DNA of 64,000 nt from the NCBI RefSeq assembly GCF_014268585.2, contig NZ_CP077092.1, positions 5,927,501-5,991,500 of the forward strand, written 5' to 3'. Positions within the stretch are counted from its first letter, which is position 1, and each line of letters starts with the position of its first letter. This DNA is from Pseudomonas iranensis (GTDB lineage Bacteria; Pseudomonadota; Gammaproteobacteria; Pseudomonadales; Pseudomonadaceae). Shown here one piece after another: positions 54,497 through 64,000 of this stretch. The translations under genes were made by a program, and so were the position numbers. The notes under the pieces are model-generated. The model saw only the letters and a list, made by a program, of their open reading frames with translations, had not been told where the DNA came from and made no database searches.

Positions 54497-55867
54497 ATGC
54501 AAAAAGAAACTGAAATCAAACTCCGCGTCAGCCGCGAAACCCTCGCTGCCCTGCGCGAGCACCCGCTGCTGAAGAAACGCAACAAAAGTGGCTGGGAACG
54601 CCGTGAGTTGATGAACCAGTACTTCGACACCCCCGAGCGCGACCTCGCCCAAGCCAAAGTCGCACTGCGCCTGCGCAAGGACGGTGACGAAGTGATTCAG
54701 ACCCTCAAGACCCGTGGCCAAAGCGTCGCCGGCCTGTCCGAGCGTAACGAGTACGACTGGAAACTGGCGAAAGCCAAACTCGACGTAAAAAAACTCGACG
54801 GCGAATGCTGGCCTGAGGCACTGGCCGAGCTGGACAAGAAAACGCTCAAACCGATCTTCACCACCGATTTCGTCCGCGAGCGCGCCGAAATCGCCTGGGG
54901 CCGTGGCAAGACCAAAGTGGTCATCGAAGCCGCGCTGGACCTCGGTCACGTGGTGGTTGGCAAGCAGAAGGAAGAAATCTGCGAGCTGGAACTGGAGCTG
55001 CGCGAAGGCGAGCCTGCCGCGTTGCTGGAACTGGCTGCCGAACTGGCCGAAACCCTGGCGCTGATGCCGTGCGATATCAGCAAGGCCGAGCGCGGTTATC
55101 GTCTGCACGACGCCAACAGCTACTCGCTGAGCCTGCCAGCGCCGCAGCTGACCAGCGAAACCCGTCTCGACGACGCCTTCGCCGCGTTGAGCTGGCATTT
55201 GCTCGGCAGCAGCCAGCGTCTGGCCGAACAATATCGCTTCAACGGCCACTGGCGCCTGTTGCAGGACTGGGTCGAGAACCTCGCGGAAATGCGCGCCCTG
55301 CTCAGCAGCCTCGGCCAGGCGGCGCCGCGTCAGTCGACCCACGATTTGCGCGTGGCCCTCGATGCCTTGCTGGAAGACTGGCGCCCACTGGTGCAGGTCG
55401 GCATCGAAGACGAAGACGTGCGCAAAGCCGCGCCGGAGCAGTTCCTCGAAGAGCTGGAAGACCCGCGCTGGGGCCAGTTCTCGCTGAACGCTTCGCGCTG
55501 GCTGTTGGCCCGCACCTGGACTGCCGACCGCAACACCCGTGGCAACCGTCAGGGTGACGCGCAACTGCACAGCTGGTTGCCGCGTCTGCTGGGCGAAGAA
55601 GCCACTGCTCTGCAGCTGCAACGCTATCAGCAGCAGCCGGAAGACCTTGCCGAGCAACTGCCACGTATCGAGCGCATTCAGGTCTGGTTGCACCATGCGC
55701 GCAACGTGCTGGACATCCCGGAAATGGATCGCCTGTACGGTGAACTGAACAAACTGGCGCAACTGGCCAACGAGCCGACCATCACCGACGAACTGCTCGA
55801 TGCGCGCAAGCATCAGGCGATTGCGGTGTACCAGAACCGCGCCTGGAAAATCCTGCTGCGCAGCTAA
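54497..55867 (+). CDS. CYTH and CHAD domain inorganic triphosphatase-like protein
   Basis: 456 residues. The CYTH tunnel domain (about 1-200) starts with the E-x-E-x-K motif ETEIKL (Glu4, Glu6, Lys8) and continues LMNQYFDTPERDLAQAKVAL and RLRKDGDEVIQTLKTRG. The helical CHAD domain (about 230-456) begins near LLQDWVENLAEMRALLSSLG and ends HQAIAVYQNRAWKILL. Family members such as E. coli YgiF hydrolyse triphosphate; CHAD binds polyphosphate. The physiological role here is untested. Divergent from argE. Confidence 0.9.
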   Translation: MQKETEIKLRVSRETLAALREHPLLKKRNKSGWERRELMNQYFDTPERDLAQAKVALRLRKDGDEVIQTLKTRGQSVAGLSERNEYDWKLAKAKLDVKKLDGECWPEALAELDKKTLKPIFTTDFVRERAEIAWGRGKTKVVIEAALDLGHVVVGKQKEEICELELELREGEPAALLELAAELAETLALMPCDISKAERGYRLHDANSYSLSLPAPQLTSETRLDDAFAALSWHLLGSSQRLAEQYRFNGHWRLLQDWVENLAEMRALLSSLGQAAPRQSTHDLRVALDALLEDWRPLVQVGIEDEDVRKAAPEQFLEELEDPRWGQFSLNASRWLLARTWTADRNTRGNRQGDAQLHSWLPRLLGEEATALQLQRYQQQPEDLAEQLPRIERIQVWLHHARNVLDIPEMDRLYGELNKLAQLANEPTITDELLDARKHQAIAVYQNRAWKILLRS

Positions 55868-55880
55868 ACACCTTCCCACC

Positions 55881-55987
55881 TGATCGTTCCCACCCTCTGC
55901 GTGGGAACGCCTCAATGGACGCTCTGCGTCCGCTTGGGACGCAGAGCGTCCCGGGCTGCATTCCTTTGCTGCGCGTGGGAACGATCA
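55881..55987. repeat. 13-bp-TIR inverted repeat element
   Basis: Perfect ends TGATCGTTCCCAC and GTGGGAACGATCA, 107 bases overall. Two nested palindromes lie inside: CGTTCCCAC...GTGGGAACG and GGACGCTCTGCGTCC/GGGACGCAGAGCGTCC. It abuts a half-copy of another repeat family. It lies after the CYTH-CHAD stop. Confidence 0.85.
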
Positions 55988-55990
55988 AGC

Positions 55991-56036
55991 GGGGACTGCT
56001 GCGCAGCCCAGCGGGGATAAATCCCCTCGCCACAAA
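55991..56036. repeat. Half GGGGATAAATCCCC-family element
   Basis: GGGGACTGCTGCGCAGCCC and GGGGATAAATCCCCTCGCCAC form only the right half of the family; the left arm is missing, and the 13-bp-TIR element ends four bases before. It looks like truncation by insertion or recombination. Confidence 0.75.
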
Positions 56037-56047
56037 GGCCATCCGCA

Positions 56048-56512
56048 CTAGACCGGCAGGCTGGTGGTGGACTTGATCTCCGACAGCGCCACGATCGAAT
56101 TCACTTCCTGTATCCCCGGCACCAGCGACAGCTTCTCGAAGAAGAACCGCTCGTACGCCTCGATGTCCGCCGCGACTATGCGCAACATGAAATCCACCGC
56201 GCCCATCAGCACATAACACTCCAGCACTTCCGGAAAGCCGCGAATCGCCTCGGTGAATTCGGTGAAGTTCGAGCGGCCGTGGGCGTTGAGTTTGATCTCG
56301 GCAAAAATCTGCGTGTTCAGGCCGATCTTCTTGCGATCCAGCAAGGTCACCTGGCCGCGAATGATGCCCTCCTCCTTCATCCGCTGAATCCGCCGCCAGC
56401 ACGGCGATTGCGACAGGCCGACCTGCTCGGCGATCTGCGCGCTCGACAGCGAAGCGTCTTCCTGGAGCAAGGCGAGGATCTTGCGGTCGTAGGCGTCCAG
56501 CTCGCTGTGCAT
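56048..56512 (-). CDS. Lrp/AsnC-family transcriptional regulator
   Basis: 154 residues, standard size. N-terminal HTH MHSELDAYDRKILALLQEDA and SSAQIAEQVGLSQSPCWRRI, followed by the RAM/ACT effector domain (about 65-154, TQIFAEIKLNAHGRSNFTEF, GFPEVLECYVLMGAVDFMLR, VPGIQEVNSIVALSEIKSTT). Members sense amino acids as octamers. It is divergent from the ACT-like small protein, its most likely target. Confidence 0.88.
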   Translation of the reverse strand: MHSELDAYDRKILALLQEDASLSSAQIAEQVGLSQSPCWRRIQRMKEEGIIRGQVTLLDRKKIGLNTQIFAEIKLNAHGRSNFTEFTEAIRGFPEVLECYVLMGAVDFMLRIVAADIEAYERFFFEKLSLVPGIQEVNSIVALSEIKSTTSLPV

Positions 56513-56637
56513 AAAAAATCCTCAAAGTTCAGCTTTAACGAATCAACTCTTTCGATAAATCCGTTCAGACGCCGATCATAGCCAAGAAATACCCCGCACC
56601 GCATGTAAAAATTTCTCCACTGATCTGGAGATTCACC

Positions 56638-56976
56638 ATGCCGCACCTTGAAGCCGTAAACAGCCCCGCCACCCGCGCCGATGTCTGGAACGTCAATAAC
56701 GCCCACTGCCTGGCGCAGTACCGGATCCTCGCCGAGGCGGAGCCGGATCTGCTGGTGCGGGTGCTGAATCTGTTCGCTTTGCAGTTTCTGACCCCGGAGC
56801 AGGTCAAGGTCCAGCGCCAGGACGATCTGCTGTCGATCGATCTGCTCATAAGCGGCCTGAGCTGGCATCGCGCGCAAGTGATCGCGGAGAAACTGCGCAA
56901 CCTGATCAGCGTTTGCGCGGTGGACCTGCACAACGCCGACGCGGGGTGGCAGGCGCCCGCCCAGGCTGCCGGCTGA
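56638..56976 (+). CDS. Small ACT-like protein, uncharacterised
   Basis: 112 residues starting MPHLEAVNSPATRADVWNVN. No signal peptide or membrane segment. After a variable head, CLAQYRILAEAEPDLLVRVL and NLFALQFLTPEQVKVQRQDD, then ISGLSWHRAQVIAEKLRNLI and SVCAVDLHNAD read as beta-alpha-beta, beta-alpha-beta, resembling the ACT fold of acetolactate synthase small subunits (IlvM/ILVH). It is not an established family assignment. It is divergent from the Lrp/AsnC gene by 125 bases. Confidence 0.65.
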   Translation: MPHLEAVNSPATRADVWNVNNAHCLAQYRILAEAEPDLLVRVLNLFALQFLTPEQVKVQRQDDLLSIDLLISGLSWHRAQVIAEKLRNLISVCAVDLHNADAGWQAPAQAAG

Positions 56977-57068
56977 CAAATCCGGCAACGGCTTCGTCGG
57001 GTAGTGGCCCAACGGTCAGCAGGGCCGCGACTATCCTTTTGCGCATGACGCTTAAAAAGGAAAGCCGC

Positions 57069-58853
57069 ATGTCCGTTCAATTTGTCACTCAGGACCGCTG
57101 GCTGGACCTCAACGATGTGTTGCGTGAACTGGTCGCCCAGGGCTTCATCTGCCAGGACGCGGCGGAACAGGCGCTCAATGCCCGCCGTCGCCATGCTGCT
57201 CACGGGCAGATGCATCCGCTGGAGTTCATCGCCAGCCAGCAACTCGACGACCTCAGCCGTCCGGGCAAACATCTGGATCTGGAAAGCCTGACCCTGTGGC
57301 TGGCGCAACAGGCCGGTCAGCCGTATTTGCGCATTGATCCGCTGAAAATCAATGTCGCGGCGATCACGCCGCTGATGTCCTATGCCTTCGCGCAACGGCA
57401 CAAAATTCTCGCCGTCGCCGTGGACCGCGACTCGGTCACCGTGGCCAGCGCTCAGCCCTACGTCAGCGGTTGGGAAGCTGACCTGACCCACGTATTGAAG
57501 CTGCCGATCAAACGGGTCGTGGCCAACCCGGTGGATATCCAGCGCTTCAGCGTCGAGTTTTTCCGGCTGGCCAAATCGGTCAGCGGTGCCAGCAATGCCG
57601 ACGCCCAGAGCGGCAATCTCGGCAACTTCGAACAACTGCTCAACCTCGGCGCCAGCGACCAGGAGCCGGACGCCAACGACGCGCACATCGTCAACATCGT
57701 CGACTGGCTGTTCCAGTACGCCTTCCAGCAGCGCGCCAGTGATATCCACATCGAACCGCGCCGCGAGCACGGCACCGTGCGCTTTCGCATCGACGGCGTG
57801 CTGCACAACGTCTATCAATTCCCGCCGCAGGTGACCATGGCGATCGTCAGCCGCCTGAAAAGCCTTGGCCGCATGAACGTCGCGGAAAAGCGCAAACCCC
57901 AGGATGGCCGGGTCAAGACCAAGACCCCGGACGGCGGCGAAGTGGAGTTGCGGCTGTCGACTTTGCCGACAGCGTTCGGCGAAAAAATGGTCATGCGGAT
58001 TTTCGACCCGGAAGTGCTGCTGAAGAATTTCGACCAGTTGGGTTTCAGCGCCGACGACCTGCGCCGCTGGCAGGACATGACCCGCCAGCCCAACGGCATC
58101 ATTCTGGTCACCGGGCCGACCGGTTCGGGCAAGACCACGACCCTGTACACCACGCTGAAAAAACTGGCGACGCCGGAGGTCAACCTCTGCACCATCGAAG
58201 ACCCGATCGAAATGGTCGAGCCGGCCTTCAACCAGATGCAGGTGCAGCACAACATCGAACTGACCTTCGCCGCCGGGGTGCGCGCGCTGATGCGGCAGGA
58301 CCCGGATATCATCATGATCGGCGAGATCCGCGATCTGGAAACTGCGGAAATGGCGATTCAGGCCGCGCTCACCGGGCACTTGGTCCTGTCCACCCTGCAC
58401 ACCAACGACGCGCCAAGCGCCATCAGCCGTTTGCTCGAACTGGGCGTGCCGCATTACCTGATCAAAGCCACCGTGCTCGGGGTCATGGCCCAGCGTCTGG
58501 TGCGCACCTTGTGCCCGCACTGCAAGGCGCCGCTGACGCTCGAAGATGAAGACTGGCAAACCCTGACCCGGCCCTGGCAGGCGCCGCTGCCGAGCAATGC
58601 GCAACGGGCGATCGGTTGCCTGGAATGCCGCGACACCGGCTATCGCGGCCGCGCCGGCGTGTACGAAATCATGCAGCTGAGCGACAGCCTCAAAGCGCTG
58701 ATCACCCCGGATACCGACCTCACCGCGATCCGCCGCCAGGCCTTCAAGGAAGGCATGCGCAGCCTGCGCCTGTCCGGTGCGCAGAAAGTTGCGGCGGGGC
58801 TGACCACGGTGGAGGAAGTGTTGCGGGTGACACCGCAAAGTGAGTTGAAATAA
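57069..58853 (+). CDS. GspE/PilB-type secretion ATPase, orphan
   Basis: 594 residues from the ATG at 57069 preceded by AAGGAAAG; an upstream in-frame frame to 56913 has no support. The N1 domain (about 1-160) and NTPase domain follow. ASDIHIEPRREHG is the Asp box beginning, Walker A GPTGSGKTT (about 348), IIMIGEIRDLETAE the Walker B/Asp box, HLVLSTLHTND the His box. A zinc motif CPHC (about 480) ... CLEC (about 516) is present. Such ATPases drive type II secretion or type IV pilus assembly. No gsp or pil gene is near, but P. aeruginosa has the same lone gene before gcvP. Confidence 0.88.
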   Translation: MSVQFVTQDRWLDLNDVLRELVAQGFICQDAAEQALNARRRHAAHGQMHPLEFIASQQLDDLSRPGKHLDLESLTLWLAQQAGQPYLRIDPLKINVAAITPLMSYAFAQRHKILAVAVDRDSVTVASAQPYVSGWEADLTHVLKLPIKRVVANPVDIQRFSVEFFRLAKSVSGASNADAQSGNLGNFEQLLNLGASDQEPDANDAHIVNIVDWLFQYAFQQRASDIHIEPRREHGTVRFRIDGVLHNVYQFPPQVTMAIVSRLKSLGRMNVAEKRKPQDGRVKTKTPDGGEVELRLSTLPTAFGEKMVMRIFDPEVLLKNFDQLGFSADDLRRWQDMTRQPNGIILVTGPTGSGKTTTLYTTLKKLATPEVNLCTIEDPIEMVEPAFNQMQVQHNIELTFAAGVRALMRQDPDIIMIGEIRDLETAEMAIQAALTGHLVLSTLHTNDAPSAISRLLELGVPHYLIKATVLGVMAQRLVRTLCPHCKAPLTLEDEDWQTLTRPWQAPLPSNAQRAIGCLECRDTGYRGRAGVYEIMQLSDSLKALITPDTDLTAIRRQAFKEGMRSLRLSGAQKVAAGLTTVEEVLRVTPQSELK

Positions 58854-58920
58854 TTCAGCACGGAACTGGATCGGGGATCGGCTATCCAACGCCGTAGTCA
58901 ATCCCAGGAGTCACCTCATC

Positions 58921-59238
58921 ATGCGTCTCAAACTCGCTGTCGCCACCTTGGCCCTGCTGTCGCTTCCCGTTGGTTCGGCCATGGCGGACAGCTTTTGGCG
59001 TAACGTCATCTCCTCCGGTGCCACCACCGGCTCGACCTACCTGACCTTCAAGGATCACAAGCTGATCGTCGCCGCCCAGGACGACGCCGGCAGCTTCGTC
59101 GCCAGCGACGGCGGCATCCGTGGCCCGTACCTGGAAGCAGCGATGCAGAAAGTCCGCGCCGACAACCCTGGCCTGCAGGCTTCGGACATGGAACTGGCGA
59201 ACGCGATCCTGGCGAAGAACGCCGTGGCTTCCGAGTAA
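58921..59238 (+). CDS. DUF2388 periplasmic protein
   Basis: 105 residues with a signal peptide (MRLKLAVATLALLSLPVGSAMA). The mature 83 residues carry SFWRNVISSGATTGSTYLTF and KLIVAAQDDAGSFVASDGGI, the hallmark of DUF2388, a family found mainly in Pseudomonas. No function is known. It follows gspE-like gene by 67 bases and is closed by a terminator; it could be a separate transcript. Confidence 0.85.
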   Translation: MRLKLAVATLALLSLPVGSAMADSFWRNVISSGATTGSTYLTFKDHKLIVAAQDDAGSFVASDGGIRGPYLEAAMQKVRADNPGLQASDMELANAILAKNAVASE

Positions 59239-59239
59239 C

Positions 59240-59271
59240 AAAAATGCCGCTCAAACGAGCGGCATTTTTTT
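59240..59271 (+). terminator. Rho-independent terminator after DUF2388 gene
   Basis: ATGCCGCTC, AAA loop, GAGCGGCAT, then TTTTTT; A-run on the left as well. Confidence 0.93.
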
Positions 59272-59299
59272 GCCCGGATTACCGCCTCACCACCCTGCC

Positions 59300-59391
59300 T
59301 TGTGGGAGCGCGCCTGCTCGCGAAAGCGGTGAGCCAGTCACCGCAAATGCCGGCTGGACGATTGCTTTCGCGAGCAGGCTCGCTCCCACAG
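59300..59391. repeat. Paired REP element, GTGGG ends facing outward
   Basis: The left arm has GAGCGCGCCTGC, one change from the usual; the right arm is normal. Convergent gap between the DUF2388 and gcvP stops. Confidence 0.9.
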
Positions 59392-59412
59392 GGACGGTGG
59401 TGGATTTAGAGA

Positions 59413-62286
<2,874 letters not shown>

Positions 62287-62369
62287 GACGGGCTCTCCTG
62301 GCTGGCGCTTGGCGTCAATCGACACGGTCAAACCAGCATAGCAGGCGAATTTTCAAGATCACGCCGCCC

Positions 62370-62459
62370 CTGTGGGAGCGAGCCTGCTCGCGAAAGCGGT
62401 GTTTCAGTCACATTGGCATTGACTGATATGGCGCTTTCGCGAGCAGGCTCGCTCCCACA
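62370..62459. repeat. Paired REP element, GTGGG ends facing outward
   Basis: Normal pair of GTGGGAGCGAGCCTGCTCGC cores in inverse orientation, spacer with TTTCAGTCA...TGACTGA. It lies between gcvP and the gcvH terminator. Confidence 0.9.
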
Positions 62460-62479
62460 AAGGGATATTCGTCGCCCAT

Positions 62480-62507
62480 AAAAAAACCCCGACGAATCGG
62501 GGCTTTG
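62480..62507 (-). terminator. Rho-independent terminator downstream of gcvH
   Basis: On the minus strand: CCCCGATTCGTCGGGG followed by a T-run of seven. It separates gcvH from gcvP. Confidence 0.9.
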
Positions 62508-62522
62508 GGTCGCGCCGGCAAG

Positions 62523-62906
62523 TTACTCGCCGATGGCAGCCTTGTAAGCCGCAGCATCCAGCAGCTTGTCCAGCTCGGCCTTGTCGCTTGGCTTGAGCTT
62601 GAAGATCCACGCGCCGTACGGGTCGGAGTTCAGCAGTTCGGGCGAGCCGCTCAGGTCTTCGTTGATCGCGATGACCTCACCGCTGACCGGGGCGTAGATG
62701 TCGGAGGCGGCTTTCACCGACTCGACCACGCCGGATTGGTCACCGGCGGCGAACACCTTGCCGACTTCGGTCAGCTCGACGAACACCACGTCGCCCAGCG
62801 CTTCCTGCGCGTGATCGCTGATGCCCACGGTGACGGTGCCGTCAGCTTCCAGACGCGCCCATTCATGACTTTCGGCAAATCGCAGTTCGGCAGGGATATC
62901 GCTCAT
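62523..62906 (-). CDS. gcvH: Glycine cleavage system H-protein
   Basis: 127 residues. Starts [20 protein letters not shown]; the lipoylated residue is Lys65 in [18 protein letters not shown]. It carries the aminomethyl intermediate between the P-, T- and L-proteins. It follows gcvT by 47 bases and is closed by a terminator, so gcvTH form a transcriptional unit. Confidence 0.96.
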   Translation of the reverse strand: MSDIPAELRFAESHEWARLEADGTVTVGISDHAQEALGDVVFVELTEVGKVFAAGDQSGVVESVKAASDIYAPVSGEVIAINEDLSGSPELLNSDPYGAWIFKLKPSDKAELDKLLDAAAYKAAIGE

Positions 62907-62953
62907 CTTCGGTTCCTCGGAAATTGGTCAGCGGTCATGCCCGCCAGAAAAGG

Positions 62954-64000
62954 TTAGATCAAGGTTTTGCCATGGCGCACGAAGGTCGGTTTGACCACTC
63001 GCACCGGATACCACTTGCCACGGATTTCCACTTCGGCGCGGTCGGCGGTTGCCATCGGAACACGCGCCAGGGCAATCGATTTGCTCAGCGTAGGAGAGAA
63101 ACTACCACTGGTGATCTCCCCTTCGCCAACATCGGCGATGCGAACCACCTGGTGAGCACGCAAAACCCCGCGTTCTTCCAGTACCAGACCGACCAGTTTG
63201 TGCGCCACACCGGCGGCTTTTTCCGCCTCCAGCGCCGCGCGGCCGATGAACTGCCGCGAGGCCGGCTCCCAGGCGATGCTCCAGGCCATGTTCGAGGCCA
63301 GCGGTGAAACGTCCTGATGAATGTCCTGACCGTACAGGTTCATCCCAGCCTCGACCCGCAAGGTGTCGCGAGCACCGAGACCGATCGGCGAAATACCCGC
63401 ACCGACCAGATCGTTGAAGAAACCCGGCGCCTGATTCGCGGGCAGGCAGATTTCCAGGCCATCCTCGCCGGTGTAACCGGTACGCGCGATGAACCAGTCG
63501 CCGTCGATGGCGCCTTCGAAAGGTTTGAGTTGCTGGATCAGCGTGGCGCGGGACTGGGTGACCAGTTCGGCAATCTTGTGCCGGGCCTGCGGGCCTTGGA
63601 TGGCGAGCATCGCCAGTTCGGCGCGCTCGTGCAGTTGCACCTCGTAAGCGCCGAGCTGGGCGTTCATCCAGGCCAGATCCTGATCGCGGGTCGAGGCGTT
63701 GAACACCAGCCGGTACGCGTCGTCGAGGCGATAGACGATCATGTCGTCGACGATGCCGCCGCGCTCATTGAGCATGGTGCTGTACAACGCCCGGCCGGGG
63801 CGGTGCAGACGTTCGACGTCGTTGGCCAGCAAATGCTGGAGCCAGGCCTTGGCCTGGGCGCCGGTGACATCGATCACGGTCATATGGGAAACATCGAACA
63901 CCCCGCAATCGCGGCGCACTTCGTGGTGCTCCTCGACCTGCGAGCCGTAATGCAGTGGCATGTCCCAACCGCCAAAATCGACCATCTTCGCGCCGAGCGC
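62954..64000 (-). CDS. gcvT: Aminomethyltransferase, T-protein (5' end beyond window)
   Basis: At least 348 codons are visible. The ATG at 63985 (MVDFGGWDMPLHYGSQVEEH) is an internal Met: the upstream bases translate ALGAK, matching the family's usual N-terminal lead, so the real start lies off the right edge. Blocks include RRDCGVFDVSHMTVIDVTGA, FVARTGYTGEDGLEICLP-like (here FIARTGYTGEDGLEICLP) and VGLVLEERGVLRAHQVVRIA. It releases ammonia and makes methylene-THF from the lipoyl-bound aminomethyl group. Confidence 0.95.
   Translation of the reverse strand, partial: ALGAKMVDFGGWDMPLHYGSQVEEHHEVRRDCGVFDVSHMTVIDVTGAQAKAWLQHLLANDVERLHRPGRALYSTMLNERGGIVDDMIVYRLDDAYRLVFNASTRDQDLAWMNAQLGAYEVQLHERAELAMLAIQGPQARHKIAELVTQSRATLIQQLKPFEGAIDGDWFIARTGYTGEDGLEICLPANQAPGFFNDLVGAGISPIGLGARDTLRVEAGMNLYGQDIHQDVSPLASNMAWSIAWEPASRQFIGRAALEAEKAAGVAHKLVGLVLEERGVLRAHQVVRIADVGEGEITSGSFSPTLSKSIALARVPMATADRAEVEIRGKWYPVRVVKPTFVRHGKTLI

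Noticed and set aside
56565..58901. 778-codon open frame opposite the secretion ATPase
   Set aside because: Antisense to a gene with all ATPase motifs; composition is that of a reverse-frame shadow.

Overview
The window is a stretch of Pseudomonas chromosome, most likely from the P. fluorescens species complex. Evidence: high GC; gene blocks whose order matches P. aeruginosa (thyA-lgt, ptsP-rppH, ilvA/rpiA, serA with a flavin dehydrogenase, the spu polyamine cluster, ssu, argA-argE, gcvP-gcvH-gcvT); an OprD-family porin; and many fluorescens-type palindromic intergenic repeats. No phage, plasmid, transposase, rRNA, tRNA or CRISPR is visible. Both edges cut a gene: an ABC ATPase on the left and gcvT on the right.

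Layout. 1-5 kb: an ABC-transporter ATPase resembling the 2-aminoethylphosphonate type, a LysR regulator, then the cadA/cadR divergent metal-efflux pair with a clear MerR-type operator. 5-17.5 kb: thyA, lgt, a TSUP permease, an NRDE-family protein, ptsP and rppH, a HAD phosphatase, a small membrane protein, ilvA, rpiA, and two tandem SdiA-regulated-type paralogs. 17.8-31 kb: a fumarylacetoacetate-hydrolase-fold enzyme, a D-2-hydroxyglutarate-type dehydrogenase divergent from serA, then small envelope or uncharacterised proteins, a 2OG-Fe(II) oxygenase, an alpha/beta hydrolase, a penicillin/acyl-homoserine-lactone-acylase-type Ntn hydrolase, a GlxA-type regulator and an HD protein. 31-42 kb: the spu polyamine uptake and catabolism cluster (spuBCDEFGH in one direction, a glutamine synthetase-like spuI in the other). 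spuA, expected at the head of the operon, survives only as a decayed fragment. 42-51.5 kb: an organosulfur block (ssuEADCBF, an LsfA-type 1-Cys peroxiredoxin, an OprD porin and an orphan tauA). 51.6-64 kb: argA, argE, a CYTH-CHAD triphosphatase, an Lrp/AsnC regulator divergent from a small ACT-like protein, a lone GspE/PilB-type ATPase, a DUF2388 protein, and the glycine-cleavage genes gcvP, gcvH, gcvT.

The genes serve amino-acid and nucleotide supply (serA, ilvA, argA/E, thyA, gcv, rpiA), nitrogen-linked phosphotransfer (ptsP), polyamine use, sulfonate scavenging and metal resistance. Intergenic space is filled with at least five repeat families: eleven paired REP elements (REPIN-like), a GGGGATTTATCCCC family with a longer variant, a CCCTCACCCTA...TAGGGTGAGGG-type element with a conserved interior, a 13-bp-TIR element, and a GCAAG-type repeat.

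I did not find a convincing new multi-gene system. The most useful leads are the spuA remnant, phased TGCCCC boxes before spuI, a near-identical motif before tauA and lsfA (with a weaker form before ssuE), a substrate-binding-type protein lacking most of its second lobe, and the repeat elements with conserved interiors.
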